Assembly: GCF_025370935.1 (NCBI RefSeq)
Contig: NC_133490.1
Coordinates: 12,506,357 to 12,570,356 of the forward strand
Direction: 5' to 3'
DNA length: 64,000 nucleotides
Source of the DNA: Choristoneura fumiferana
Taxonomy: Eukaryota; Arthropoda; Insecta; Lepidoptera; Tortricidae
The notes under the pieces: model-generated
Told to the model about the DNA's origin: nothing
The model's database searches: none
What the model saw: only the letters and a program-made list of their open reading frames with translations
Shown: positions 1 through 9,898 of the stretch, one piece after another
How positions within the stretch are numbered: position 1 is the stretch's first letter
Layout of the letters: every line of letters begins with the position of its first letter
Translations under genes and position numbers: made by a program

Positions 1-10
1 AGAAAAATAA

Positions 11-83
11 GACCATCACTGGGAATCGAACCCAGGTCCTCGGTAATCCGTACCGCTGCTATACCGCTACACCACTGATGGTC
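11..83 (-). repeat. tRNA-like module of composite repeat
   Basis: On the minus strand the ends GACCATC and GATGGTC form a perfect 7-bp acceptor-like stem, and CTGGG-TTCGATT-CCCAG forms a perfect T-arm with a B box. The region between can pair as CGGT/ACCG, but its loop lacks the T expected 5' of an anticodon. It therefore looks like a tRNA-derived SINE head, not a working tRNA. Similar modules lie at 23,857-23,931 and 45,013-45,086. Confidence 0.75.
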
Positions 84-263
84 AACGGTACGACACGAAT
101 TTCCCTATGCACTATACTCAGCTTGTGTTCTACTAGTCACTTAAGCAGCGACGCTAGCGACATCATGCGTAAGCCCTCAAACTTTTTCGGCATTTCCTTT
201 GGAAACTAACCGCTTCACCGGAACAAGAGTATCGTTTTCTAAAGCAATCAAATTAAGATTGCG

Positions 264-390
264 TTTTTTGAATCCTTTTTGTATTTTTTAATTCAATTCC
301 AATTTTTACAAAATCAAAAACATTTTGCGTTTTTTTTTGTAGTAAAAATTTGGAATTGAAATAAAAAAATACAAAAAAGTTCCAAAAAAC
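264..390. repeat. AT-rich inverted repeat (hairpin)
   Basis: Left arm 264-309 and right arm 342-390 are imperfect reverse complements carrying the words TGTATTTTTTAATTCAATTCC and GGAATTGAAATAAAAAAATA. The same arm occurs singly at 23,800-23,853, and in direct orientation at 44,765-44,820 and 45,150-45,200, always next to the tRNA-like module. Confidence 0.75.
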
Positions 391-479
391 CAATCTTCTC
401 TCTACACAGAGACTTTCTTCTTTCTTTCTTTTTCTATATTTGAATTTTATTAAAGAAACTTTACTTTCCTTATCTTCCA

Positions 480-889
480 TCTCTTACCAGTATAATAACA
501 AGACCTAAAACATCAAACAAACATACAAAGAACGTTTCAATCCAGTTTTCACCAACAATTGCATTAAAGCTTCATAAGCCCCGTATATTTCGCGAAATTT
601 GACCTAGTTGTAGCTTCAGTGAGCTGACGCGAGCTTTGTGGCAAGTGTATATTAACAATAATCAAAAGTTTGAAGAGGAAACAATAGAGAATACTCTAGA
701 GTCTAGTAATTTTAATTGTAGCTATTTGGAAGCGGATTCCGTTCTTTTCAAGCATCATAAAGATGAAGTGAAGCGCTTTGTTGGTTGACACTATGCTGAG
801 CTGAGACCGGCTCGCGATTTCGCAAATACCTACTTACTTACTTTAATGCTTGCTTGTTATTACGTGTTGTATGTAATTGGCGAACACAC
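480..889. other. No recognised feature
   Basis: AT-rich DNA without a convincing open frame, RNA gene or repeat that recurs in this window. Confidence 0.6.
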
Positions 890-1090
890 AAAAACACACT
901 CATCACGCCTGTATTCCCAAATGGGGTAGGCAAAGCACACGAAACGTTACCGCTTCGGAGCGACTTTTAGCAGTTTTAGCTTTTAAGTTTGACAAAAACT
1001 GTACAGTAGTGACAGGTTGCTAGCCTGTCACCTACGGTATACCTTAACCTATATCCTCAGTCGCCTCTTACGACATCCACGGAAGATAAT
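890..1090. repeat. Dispersed repeat, single copy here
   Basis: The stretch containing GTATTCCCAAATGGGGTAGG and TCTTACGACATCCACGG looks like text I remember recurring in many lepidopteran sequences. Only one copy is present here, so nothing in the window itself proves it is repetitive. Confidence 0.4.
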
Positions 1091-1187
1091 TTGCGAAATT
1101 CGAATAAAAAATATTTCTATTTTTTTCTATTTATTTCTTTGTGAAAATGGCATCAAATTCAAATAATTTATTCTGTAAAAGGCCACA

Positions 1188-1480
1188 TCGTCATCCCAGC
1201 CCATATACTTCCCACTGCTGGGCACGAGTCTTCTTACAGAATGAGAGAGCTTGGGGCATAGCTCCCATGCGGGTTTAGTGCGTGGGAATTTCACGCACAC
1301 CATTCAATTGCTTTGCAGGTTTGTGTAGATTTCGCAAGTTTGTGCAGGGTAAATTTCAAATGTAATTTTGCACATTAATCTCGAAAAACTCAGAGATGCG
1401 AGCCCGGGTTTGAACCTATGTTCCTCTGCTTGAGAGACTAGAAGTCCAACAACTAGGTATGTAGGCCACCACGGTTTTTT
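1188..1480 (-). mobile_element. tRNA-derived SINE (family A), diverged
   Basis: Minus-strand copy of the main SINE family. The 3' end (CCCAGCCCATATACTTCCCA in plus orientation) lies at the left and the degraded head with B-box-like GGGTTTGAACC at the right. Several small insertions and substitutions relative to the clean copies at 7.35 and 38.4 kb indicate an older insertion. Confidence 0.85.
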
Positions 1481-1592
1481 ACCGGCTATAGGGGTTCACT
1501 GAAGCGGCTGATGCAATATAAACTTAAAGATATTAATTTAACGCTTTCCTGCAAAATTTGTCTCCAGTCAGATACGTGGCATTTTAGATAAA

Positions 1593-1840
1593 TAAAATAA
1601 ATAAATATCATGGGACACACGACACCAATTGACCTAGTCCCAAACTAAGCAAAGCTTGTACTATGGATACTAGGCAACGGATAAACACATATAATAATAA
1701 CATACATATTAAGCATCCAAGACCCGAGAACAAACATTCGTATTATTCACACAAATATCTGCCCCGGCCGGGAATCGAACCCGGGACCTCAAGCTTCGTA
1801 GTCAGGTTCTCTAACCACTTGGCCATCCACTCGCCTTGCC
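1593..1840 (-). mobile_element. tRNA-Arg-like SINE (family B)
   Basis: On the minus strand a tRNA-like head (GGCGAGTGGATGGCCAAGTG, then loop CTACGAA as in tRNA-Arg ACG, then B box GGGTTCGATTCCC) is followed by a body that ends in ATGATATTTATTTATTTTAT. The anticodon stem no longer pairs fully, so this is a SINE head. Head, body and tail match a SINE type I know from Lepidoptera. The 81-codon plus-strand open frame over it is a shadow. It is the only copy in this window. Confidence 0.8.
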
Positions 1841-1902
1841 AGATATTGTGGGTTACGAACAGAATCATCGACGAAAGGTTTATTATAATTTATCCTCCTC
1901 CT

Positions 1903-1960
1903 TCCTAGCCTATATACGTCCCACTGCTGGGCACAGCCCTCCTCTCAGAACAAGGGGGGG
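1903..1960 (-). mobile_element. SINE family A 3'-end fragment
   Basis: Carries only the 3' 57 bp of the SINE (CCTATATACGTCCCACTGCT onward), ending in a run of G residues at 1,955-1,966. Severely 5'-truncated or decayed. Confidence 0.75.
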
Positions 1961-1983
1961 GGGGGGTTATAATTTATAATCTT

Positions 1984-2041
1984 GGAAAATTGCATAGTTC
2001 CCGCGGGATAGTGATAAACGGATTCTTGGCAGAAGTCGCAG
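1984..2041 (+). mobile_element. Helitron-like fragment
   Basis: Contains GGAAAATTGCATAGTTCCCG and CGGGATAGTGATAAAC, the conserved stretch near the 3' end of the small Helitron-like family seen more fully at 4,240, 6,740 and 24,788. Confidence 0.55.
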
Positions 2042-2345
2042 GAAGGACCTAGTAAACATATACTCATAAATCTTCTAAGTTGCCACTTGACGGAGCGACA
2101 AAGTTGGCGAGGGCGCGACACCGACCAATAAAAATAAACTTTCAGCCCAAAGCTACAATGTAGTTGATACACATGGGGGAAGCTTCTGAACTTTTTCGAG
2201 CGCTCTCCTGAAAAGTGAATATTTTAAAGCTGGGTGAAGTTTTGTTTTGGTTGACGGCAATCTGTGCTCTTTTGTTGTCTTTGGATGAAAAAAAGGTTTT
2301 GGGAAACATTTTCAGGTGTATACCGTTTTGTGAACGTCCACTAAC

Positions 2346-2440
2346 GAGATGGACGGATGGCCTGGTTAAAGCCGCGAGTTCACGGTGAATGCAGCTCCAA
2401 CTAACGCAACTAGAGGTATGTATCCAACAGTGGACGTTCT
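2346..2440 (+). mobile_element. RTE LINE 3'-end fragment
   Basis: GAGATGGACGGATGGCCTGG, CTGGTTAAAGCCGCGAG and the end word CCAACAGTGGACGT match the final coding and terminal region of RTE LINEs seen elsewhere in the window. The GAT tail is missing. Confidence 0.7.
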
Positions 2441-2476
2441 AATTAAAACATAGACCGTATTCATATTAAATTATAT

Positions 2477-2790
2477 TGTAACGGATAACTCAAATCTTAA
2501 ATCGAGTTTAGCTCGACATGTACTATATAATTGGGAATGAGGGTGGATTACTGTGAATGATTTGATGTAAACGAGAGACCGAATGACTGAAGACTTATTG
2601 TGGAGTGAATGAGACGAGTGAGTGAGTGAAAGGGATTTAAGTTGAGTTACGATCGGGTGAGCCTAGTTGTTGCATGTGTTTTCTGTTCTTGCTATTTAAC
2701 GTGTTCCATTTTTTTTAATAAACTTTTTTACTTTTTGTTTTAAAAGTTTGTTTTCCTTCGCACGATCCCCCATATATGTATGTATGTATG
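2477..2790 (+). mobile_element. Possible solo LTR fragment
   Basis: Begins TGTAACGGATAACTC, contains ATCGAGTTTAGCTCGA, and has AATAAA near 2,720, an arrangement compatible with an LTR. A related start occurs on the minus strand at 31,150-31,210. The 3' boundary is unclear and no internal retroelement coding region is present. Confidence 0.3.
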
Positions 2791-3049
2791 TCGTATGTTT
2801 GATAGACCGTACTCATCAATCTGAACAGCATGTTTTAGCGACAATTAAAAATAATAGAGTATTTTGATTTGCCCTTTTTCGTACAAATTAATTAGCATTC
2901 AATGTACGCAATCCTAGAGCCCAACTGACGTCGCCTGTCACGCTACAAACATCAAATTGCTTTACATTGCTTCATCGAATAAACTTTACAGTGTATAGAA
3001 ATAAAATCCTAATTATTTTCAAAAGTCGAGTTTGTTTATACATAAGAGG

Positions 3050-3290
3050 GACAAAACGAGCATTTGGGTCACCCGATGGAAAGCAATCACCGCCGCCTAT
3101 GGACACGTCAACACGAGGGGTATGTGCATTGGGCCTTCCTAGGCTCGTTTTTAAAGATCCCTAAGTTGTACCGCTCCGGAAACACTGCCCCAGGAAGCTG
3201 GCTCCATACTTTAGTCGTGCGTGGAAAAAAGTTTCGCTTAAAGCGGACGTGCTAGATTGCCAATCATGAAGTTGGTGAGGATGAACTGAC
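3050..3290 (+). repeat. Dispersed repeat family D
   Basis: Marked by CGAGCATTTGGGTCACCCGA, GCCGCCTATGGACACGT and TAGTCGTGCGTGGAAAAAAG. Copies: 5,537-5,795 (the duplicate), a partial one at 48,010-48,115 and a weak one at 61,130-61,170. The two short open frames over it are not conserved between copies. Confidence 0.65.
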
Positions 3291-3295
3291 TGACG

Positions 3296-3575
3296 TTTTT
3301 TTTTATTCGACTGGATGGCAGACGAGCAAGTGGGTCTCCTGATGGTAAGAGATCACCACCGCCCATAAACACCTGCAACAGGGGCCGTTGCCACCTAGAG
3401 GCCTAAGATGGGAACCTCAAGTGCCAGTAATTTCACCGGTTGTCTTACTCTCCACGCCGAAACACAACAGTGCAAGCACTACTGCTTCACGGCAGGATTA
3501 GCGAGCAAGATGGTGGTAGCAATCCGGGCGGACCTTGCACAAGGTCCTACCACCTGCAAAAGCTGCAGGCAACAA
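3296..3575 (+). repeat. Dispersed repeat family C
   Basis: Starts in a T run then TTATTCGACTGGATGGCAGA, continues through GAGATCACCACCGCCCATAA and ends near GGTCCTACCACCTGC. Copies: 5,800-6,075, 41,322-41,598 (minus, most complete) and 43,612-43,740 (5' part only). The recurring 70-codon open frame (starting MGTSSASNFTGCLTLHAETQ) occurs in three copies and is probably incidental to repeat identity. Confidence 0.8.
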
Positions 3576-3864
3576 TCCGAACAAATTCATCTGAACTGCT
3601 GTTCATCTGAATCGTTGAACTAAATGTACGATCTGTTTTAATAATTTGCTCCTGTTAAAGCCCCCCCCCCTATCTATTAGTATCTGACCTACTATTTCCC
3701 ATGGCATCCACCTCCCGATCCAGGCCACCTTCCCTAAATGAAACCATTTAAAAGCTCTCTTCTGTTATTCAACAGACTTTGAAAACCGCGCACGAAGCGA
3801 ATAAAAAACTATTGCCACTTAAGCCCTGTTCAAACCGATGCGACTGTAAAGCGAATTAAGGCTT

Positions 3865-4080
3865 AAGCAGTGTTTCCACCAATAATGTGCGAGGATGTGT
3901 TGCGAGGGATGTGTTTTTCATTAACCAATAGAAACGGTTCATTTACACATCTTCGCACAGCACATCTCTGGTGGAAACAGCTGAGCAGAGCGAGACGTGG
4001 TAAATGAAGCGTGTCTATTGGTTAATGAAAATCATATTCCTCTTAAGACATCCTCGCATACTCTGGTGGAAACGCTGCTT
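3865..4080. mobile_element. Fold-back MITE (family E), copy 1
   Basis: The ends AAGCAGTGTTTCCACCA and TGGTGGAAACGCTGCTT are inverted repeats, and further inside TTAACCAATAGAAAC pairs with TCTATTGGTTAA, so most of the 216 bp can fold on itself. Related copies: 6,366-6,581 (duplicate), 32,535-32,734 and part at 10,603-10,738. Confidence 0.85.
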
Positions 4081-4239
4081 TAGTCTCTGGGTTGTGTAGA
4101 TGAAGACGCGTAGTCAATTGTAATAGCTTTCTCCTTTTATAAGGTACTAAAGTCCATACTTATTAGTTCCAATCTAAGTATAATCATAATACTTTACCTA
4201 ATCCAAATCCAAATTAATGTATACTTAATTAAGAAAATA

Positions 4240-4419
4240 ACTCTGCCTGTCCGTCTGTCTGTTACCTTCATGCTTAAGCCGCGTAGCGCTTAACCGACTT
4301 AAATTAATAACCCTGGGAAAGACGTTAGGATAGTTTTTATTCCGGAAAATTGCATAGTTCCCGCGGGATAGTGATAAACAATTTTTCGTAATCGTGTAGG
4401 GTTCGTGGGCAAAAGCTAG
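4240..4419 (+). mobile_element. Helitron-like element 3' part, copy 1
   Basis: Shows the GTCCGTCTGTCTGTTACC word, CGGGATAGTGATAAAC, and ends GGGCAAAAGCTAG followed by T. A CTAG end before T is the terminus expected of Helitrons (CTRR). A second element of the same kind may begin directly after it (TAATATCATAAATGCGAC). Confidence 0.6.
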
Positions 4420-4729
4420 TATAATATCATAAATGCGACTGCAATTATGTTTGTCAGTTACCTCTTCATGTTAAAGCCTATGGACCTGATTTAGGTAAAA
4501 TTGGATATAGGTAGAGATAGTGAGATCTCTAGGTAGAACATGGGATAGGAGAGTTTTAAGCCTAAAAATTACTTTTCGAATCATTCATGCACAAAATTAA
4601 ATAAATAGGTATTATAGACGTATTGGGTCATACATGATTTGCGTTTAGATGAGCCAAAAGTTCTTAGAACAAAGTAAAAACAGTTTTTACCTTGTTCTTG
4701 TTCTGGTCAAGAACGTTCGAGCCAGTATA

Positions 4730-4849
4730 GTATCACTGTCTAAAAAGCAGATGGTCTAAGTAACCCAAAGTGGTCTAAAAAGCAAAAGTCATTCAAGAAA
4801 TACTTAGACTATTTGCTACTTAGACCAGCTTTTTTAGACGAAATGATAC
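4730..4849. mobile_element. GTATCA-ended hairpin element, copy 1
   Basis: Ends GTATCACTGTCTAAAAAGC and GCTTTTTTAGACGAAATGATAC are inverted repeats; the inside repeats GGTCTAAGTA-like words. The allelic copy at 7,231-7,348 differs by an internal rearrangement. Confidence 0.7.
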
Positions 4850-4854
4850 CTACT

Positions 4855-4986
4855 GCTGGAGCTGTGGTGGCCTAGTGGTTTGACCTATCGCCTCTCAAGC
4901 AGGGTCGTGGGTTCAAACCCCGGCTCGCACCTCTGAGTTTTTCGAAATTCATGTGCGGAATTACATTTGAAATTACACACGAGCTT
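4855..4986 (+). mobile_element. SINE family A, truncated by assembly gap
   Basis: The 5' tRNA-like head with A box (GTGGCCTAGTGGTTTG) and B box (GGGTTCAAACCCC) is intact; the element stops at the N run. The allelic full copy is at 7,354. Confidence 0.9.
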
Positions 4987-5086
4987 NNNNNNNNNNNNNN
5001 NNNNNNNNNNNNNNNNNNNNNNNNNNNNNNNNNNNNNNNNNNNNNNNNNNNNNNNNNNNNNNNNNNNNNNNNNNNNNNNNNNNNNN
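4987..5086. other. Assembly gap of 100 Ns
   Basis: Exactly 100 N characters, the usual placeholder for a gap of unknown size. It falls inside a SINE and separates two near-identical blocks. Confidence 1.
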
Positions 5087-6365
5087 AGTGAATGAGACGA
5101 GTGAGTGAGTGAAGGGATTTAAGTTGAGTTACGATCGGGTGAGCCTAGTTGTTGCATGTGTTTTCTGTTCTTGCTATTTAACGTGTTCCATTTAATTTTT
5201 TTTAATAAACTTTTTTACTTTTTGTTTTAAAAGTTTGTTTTCCTTCGCACGATCCCCCATATATGTATGTATGTACGTATGTCGTATGTTTGATAGACGT
5301 ACTCATGAATCTGAATAGCATGTTTTAGCGACTTTTAAAAATAATAGAGTATTTTGATTTGCCCTTTTTCGTACAAATTAATTAGCATTCAATGTACGCA
5401 ATCCTAGAGCCCAACTGACGTCGCCTGTCACGCTACAAACATCAAATTGCTTTACATTGCTTCATCGAATAAACTTTACAGTGTATAGAAATAAAATCCT
5501 AATTATTTTCAAAAGTCGAGTTTGTTTATACATAAGAGGGACAAAACGAGCATTTGGGTCACCCGATGGAAAGCAATCACCGCCGCCTATGGACACGTCA
5601 ACACGAGGGGTATCACATGTGCGTTGCCGGCCCTTTGAGAGACTGATAGGCTCGTTTTTAAAGATCCCTAAGTTTTACCGCTCCGGAAACACTGTCCCAG
5701 GAAGCTGGCTCCATACTTTAGTCGTGCGTGGAAAAAAGTTTCGCTTAAAGCGGACGGTGCTAGATTGCCAATCATGAAGTTGGTGAGGATGAACTGACTG
5801 ACGCCTTTTTTTTATTCGACTGGATGGCAGACGAGCAAGTGGGTCTCCTGATGGTAAGAGATCACCACCGCCCATAAACACCTGCAACAGGGGCCGTTGC
5901 CAACCTAGAGGCCTAAGATGGGAACCTCAAGTGCCAGTAATTTCACCGGCTGTCTTACTCTCCACGCCGAAACACAACAGTGCTACTGCTTCACGGCAGG
6001 ATTAGCGAGCAAGATGGTGTTAGCAATCCGGGCGGACCTGGCACAAGGTCCTACCACCTGCAAAAGCTGCAGGCAACAATCCGAACAAATTCATCTGAAC
6101 TGTTCATCTGAATCGTTGAACGAAATGTACGATCTGTTTTAATAATTTGCTACTGTTAAAGCCCCCCCCCCTATCTATTAGTATCTGACCTACTATTTCC
6201 CATGGCATCCACCTCCCGATCCAGGCCACCTTCCTTAAATGAAACCATTTAAAAGCTCTCTTCTGTTATTCAACAGACTTTGAAAACCGCGCACGAAGCG
6301 AATAAAAAACTATTGCCACTTAAGCCCTGTTCAAACCGATGCGACTGTAAAGCGAATTAAGTCTT

Positions 6366-6581
6366 AAGCAGTGTTTCCACCAATAATGTGTGAGGATGTG
6401 TTGCGAGGGATGTGTTTTTCACTAACCAATAGAAACGGTTCATTTACACATCTTCGCACAGCACATCTCTGGTGGAAACAGCTGAGCAGAGCGAGACGTG
6501 GTAAATGAAGCGTGTCTATTGGTTAATGAAAATCATATTCCTCGTAAGACATCCTCGCATACTCTGGTGGAAACGCTGCTT
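6366..6581. mobile_element. Fold-back MITE (family E), copy 2
   Basis: Duplicate of the copy at 3,865-4,080, with the same inverted ends and a few substitutions. Confidence 0.85.
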
Positions 6582-6739
6582 TAGTCTCTGGGTTGTGTAG
6601 ATGAAGACGCGTAGTCAATTGTAATAGCTTTCTCCTTTTATAAGGTACTAAAGTCCATACTTATTAGTTCCAATCTAAGTATAATCATAATACTTTAACT
6701 AATCTAAATCCAAATTAATGTATACTTAATTAAGAAAAT

Positions 6740-6924
6740 AACTCTGCCTGTCCGTCTGTCTGTTACCTTCATGCTTAAGCCGCGTAGCGCTTAACCGACT
6801 TAAATTAATAACCCTGGGAAAGACGTTAGGATAGTTTTTATTCCGGAAAATTGCATAGTTCCCGCGGGATAGTGATAAACAAATTTTTCGTAGAATCGTG
6901 GTAGGGTTCGTGGGCAAAAGCTAG
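6740..6924 (+). mobile_element. Helitron-like element 3' part, copy 2
   Basis: Duplicate of 4,240-4,419. Ends GGGCAAAAGCTAG before T, with small indels. Confidence 0.6.
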
Positions 6925-7230
6925 TATAATATCATAAATGCGACTGCAATTATGTTTGTCAGTTACCTCTTCATGTTAAAGCCTATGGACCTGATTTAGG
7001 TAAAATTGGATATAGGTAGAGATAGTTAGATCTCTAGGTAGAACATGGGATAGGAGAGTTTTAAGCCTAAAAATTACTTTTTCGAATCATTCATGCACAA
7101 ATTTAAATAAATAGGTATTATAGACGTATTGGGTCATACATGATTTGCGTTTAGATGAGCCAAAAGTTCTTAGAACAAAGTAAAAAACAGTTTTTACCTT
7201 GTTATGGTCAAGAGCGTTCGAGCCAGTATA

Positions 7231-7348
7231 GTATCACTTTGTCTAAAAAGCAGATGGTCTAAGTAACCAAAGTGGTCTAAAAAGCAACTGGTCTGAGTAG
7301 AAAGTCATTTAAGAAACACTTAGACCAGCTTTTTAGACGAAATGATAC
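7231..7348. mobile_element. GTATCA-ended hairpin element, copy 2
   Basis: Inverted ends GTATCACTTTGTCTAAAAAG and AGACGAAATGATAC. The adjacent SINE inserted at its right end: the SINE target duplication includes GATAC from this element. Confidence 0.7.
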
Positions 7349-7353
7349 CTACT

Positions 7354-7671
7354 GCTGGAGCCGTGGTGGCCTAGTGGTTTGACCTATCGCCTCTCAAGCA
7401 GAGGGTCGTGGGTTCAAACCCCGGCTCGCACCTCTGAGTTTTTCGAAATTCATGTGCGGAATTACATTTGAAATTTACCACGAGCTTTGCGGTGAAGGAA
7501 AACATCGTGAGGAAACCTGCACAAACCTGCGAAGCAATTCAATGGTGCGCGTGAAGTTCCCAATCCGCACTGGGCCCGCGTGGAAACTACGGCCCAAGCC
7601 GTCTTGTTCTGAGAGGAGGCCTGTGCCCAGCAGTGGGACGTATATAGGCTGGGTTGATGATGATGATGATG
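7354..7671 (+). mobile_element. SINE family A, full length
   Basis: Complete tRNA-derived SINE of about 318 bp: head with A box GTGGCCTAGTGGTTTG and B box GGGTTCAAACCCC, a conserved body, then the 3' end CCCAGCAGTGGGACGTATAT with a (GAT)n tail. It is flanked by the direct repeat ATGATACCTACT at 7,342-7,353 and 7,672-7,683, a target-site duplication. The 165-codon open frame across it is not a gene. Confidence 0.95.
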
Positions 7672-7699
7672 ATGATACCTACTATAATAACCCAAAGAT

Positions 7700-8006
7700 A
7701 TATTTGACCGCGAATGTACACACATACACAGAGACAGACAAACATAGTGAAGATATAAATAGACAGAGTATTAAGCAAATTAATGTAGAGGCGTATACGC
7801 TACTCGATGATTTAGGAGCGCTGCTTTATCGCGTTTTTGCGTGTCGCTCCCCGTTTCTGTTGTTAGTAATTGTAAACAAGCGTTATATTTCACGATTCTT
7901 ATCAAATTTATTAGACCGTTTTGCCTCAAACGCCGCGGAGTTTCAATAGGGAATACATAGGGTTCTGTAACTCAAAAAAATTTTTTTTTGTTAAATTCAT
8001 TTTTAA
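7700..8006. other. No recognised feature
   Basis: A short CACACATACACA stretch and unassigned AT-rich DNA. The open frame running in from the SINE has no recognisable domain. Confidence 0.5.
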
Positions 8007-8296
8007 TACAAGCTTTTTTTGCTGACTGTACTTGCATTGTCATCTGAACTACATTATCCGTACCAAATTTCAAGTCGATACTATTAACCATTGAGGAATT
8101 CTCTCCCGCGGAGACGATCCTGGCCGGAACATCAAGATGTCACTAGCAGATTATTGTATTGTCACCACATTTACATGTGTGCCAAATTTCAAGTCGATCG
8201 GACTGCTGGAACTGGCTCAAATTTTGCTTCCAAGATTTGACCCAAACAAACAAACAAATAAATAAAGAAACAAGTGAAACTAAATGAAAGCTTGTA
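8007..8296 (-). repeat. CAAGCTT-ended dispersed repeat (family F)
   Basis: Bounded by the inverted words TACAAGCTTT (8,007) and AAAGCTTGTA (8,287). Inside are two similar segments, each with TTTCAAGTCGAT, plus GCGGAGACGATCCTGGC. Seven copies occur in the window. Similarity continues about 20-25 bp beyond the inverted words (TTCATTTTTAA), so these may not be the true ends. Confidence 0.75.
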
Positions 8297-8574
8297 AAAA
8301 GAAACCTTTATATACGACCATTTTTGCTAGCCGTCTGTTTGTCTGTCTGTCAAGACCTTTTTCTGAAAAATACGTGAAAGATATCAAAACGAAATATATT
8401 TCAAATCAGTGAAAAAATCAAACTTATAAATTATTTATTTATTTATTTAATCTCATAATTAACACTTACAGTCAAGCCACACATGCTAATTATATAATAA
8501 GAGAAGTGCATAATAGAATGTATAAACTAAATATTAACCGCCGCATAAAAATCACCGCAATCAAAAGATACAGT

Positions 8575-8665
8575 CAGTTCAATATCTCAAAAACGACTGA
8601 AACAATTTTGATAAAACATGTCTAAAAACCATCGCTAGAAACCCTGCTTTCAAAGAAAATAATTA
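8575..8665 (-). repeat. CCCCCGACG repeat (family H), fragment
   Basis: TTGATAAAACATGTCTAAAA and ACCATCGCTAGAAA place this as an internal piece of the family seen at 18,551-18,805 and 22,391-22,632. Confidence 0.65.
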
Positions 8666-8691
8666 CCTAACCATAAAAATTTCATTTTTAA

Positions 8692-9014
8692 TACAAGGTT
8701 TTTTTGCTGACTGTACTTTTTGTTGACTGTACTTGCATTGTCACCCAAATTACATTAGCATACCAAATTTCAAGTCGATGCTATTACCGTTGAAGAGTTC
8801 CGTCCTGCGGAGACGATCCTGGCTGGGCTATCAGCATTTCACTACTAAATTATTGTATTGTCACGCAATTTACATAAGTACTCCAAATTTCAAGTCAATC
8901 TGATTACTGGAAATTGGTCAAATTTAACTTGCGAGATTTGATTACAGACAGACAGACAGACAGGCAGACAGACAGACATACCACGGGACAGGTGAAACTA
9001 AATAAAAGCAAGTA
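8692..9014 (-). repeat. CAAGCTT-ended dispersed repeat (family F)
   Basis: Same orientation and internal order as the copy 690 bp upstream, with a (GACA)n run at 8,943-8,980. The right end is degraded to AAAAGCAAGTA. Confidence 0.75.
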
Positions 9015-9059
9015 AAAAACCGCATTTAAATCTGTTTAAGAGCTAGGGTGCCACTGACA

Positions 9060-9470
9060 AATTAAATTTATACTGAAGGTAGAACTAGCTTTTACGAAAC
9101 AAGTGAAATATTAACGATAGTACTTATACCATTCGGGCTCATGGGACCCATTCAATTTGTAGTTCATTCGCTGGTGGCTTTTGGAACTTCTAAACATGTG
9201 ACACCTTTTTGAACCCTCAGTTTAATTAGTAAGCAGTTTTAATAAATTATCTGTCCATTCTAAATAATTTCGTCGGGATAATTAAAACATTATTGAGGAA
9301 TTAATTGGTACTGAAAACAACTTTGAAATTATTTTACTAATTGACTTTAAATTGACATTTATATCGTATTAGCCTATTGAAGTATTGAATATTAAACAAT
9401 TGAATTTAAATTCTGGGATTTCACAAAACAATTTAAAATTAAAAAGAAAAATATCCTGTCAATCGTTAAA
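9060..9470. other. No recognised feature
   Basis: AT-rich single-copy-looking DNA without a supported gene or repeat. Confidence 0.5.
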
Positions 9471-9479
9471 TATAAGTTC

Positions 9480-9564
9480 GCCTTTGTACATCTTATTATC
9501 CTGTGTTCTGTTTATTTTCATGTGTTTTTATGTACAATAAAGAGTTGTACAATACAATACAATC
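9480..9564 (+). mobile_element. LINE 3'-tail-like fragment
   Basis: TTCGCCTTTGTACATC, then GTACAATAAAGAGTTGTACA and a (CAATA)n run resemble the 3' ends of insect Jockey/CR1-type LINEs. Related tails lie at 12,108-12,200 and, inverted, 33,062-33,140. Confidence 0.5.
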
Positions 9565-9898
9565 CTGTGGAAATTCTCAAAAATGTAAATAAAAAATGAT
9601 TTCCAGTTTACAAATTATCTATTTATTTATGTAGTCTTATGTAATGGTGTGTAGTATGTATTTATAACGGTCCGGGGGTTGTGTTTTTTACGCTTCAACA
9701 TTATGCAGAGCCAATGTCCGATTCACAACCGCAATGACACATACATTTGTGTTGTTTATTTGTACCTAATAATATTATTGTGTCTGGTGTTGGGAATAAA
9801 TGTATTTCCTCTAATTCTTTCTTTATTTTATAAATTTAATGTCCTGATTGTCAAAGATTTCTACATACTGACAAGACCAACCTGTTTAATCAAAGCTA

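Larger units (their letters stand above)
1..397 (-). mobile_element. Composite tRNA-like repeat, copy 1 (cut by window edge)
   Basis: Read on the minus strand this stretch holds an AT-rich hairpin, a unique body of about 180 bp and a tRNA-like module that runs off the window start. The body and module align clearly with 44,753-45,090 on the plus strand, including the shared words GTCGCTAGCGTC and GAAATTCGTGTCG. A third copy of the module lies at 23,857. Three copies in 64 kb and an internal tRNA-like promoter region suggest a SINE-like retroposon. No protein is encoded; the 75-codon open frame over the hairpin is AT-rich low complexity. Confidence 0.7.
2604..4986 (+). repeat. Duplicated block, copy 1 (left of gap)
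   Basis: Near-identical to 5,087-7,487 over its whole length, with scattered substitutions and small indels (net 18 bp). It ends exactly at the first N. The block is repeats throughout: family D, family C, a fold-back MITE, Helitron-like pieces, a GTATCA hairpin and the start of a SINE. Confidence 0.95.
5087..7487 (+). repeat. Duplicated block, copy 2 (right of gap)
   Basis: Starts at the first base after the gap, which aligns to 2,604, and matches through to 7,487, which aligns to the last base before the gap (4,986). It contains the same repeats in the same order as copy 1. Confidence 0.95.

Noticed and set aside
11..83. A functional tRNA gene on the minus strand
   Set aside because: Acceptor and T stems are perfect, but the anticodon loop has no T before the anticodon position and the same module recurs at 23.86 and 45.01 kb within a repeat. 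It is tRNA-derived, not a tRNA.
1762..1840. A tRNA-Arg(ACG) gene on the minus strand
   Set aside because: The loop CTACGAA fits, but the anticodon stem does not pair and the acceptor ends mismatch; a SINE body follows directly.
3408..3623. Conserved 70-codon protein MGTSSASNFTG... at three loci
   Set aside because: It sits inside dispersed repeat C, with in-frame indels of noncoding type and no domain.
2604..7487. A biologically real tandem segmental duplication
   Set aside because: Not excluded, but the copies end exactly at the two sides of a 100-N gap, which fits an unmerged contig overlap better.
7452..7949. 165-codon open frame
   Set aside because: Its first two-thirds are SINE sequence read through the GAT tail (a run of Asp), and the rest has no domain.
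8936..8990. CRISPR-like or short tandem array (GACA/CTGT runs)
   Set aside because: Plain tetranucleotide microsatellites inside dispersed repeats; no spacers.
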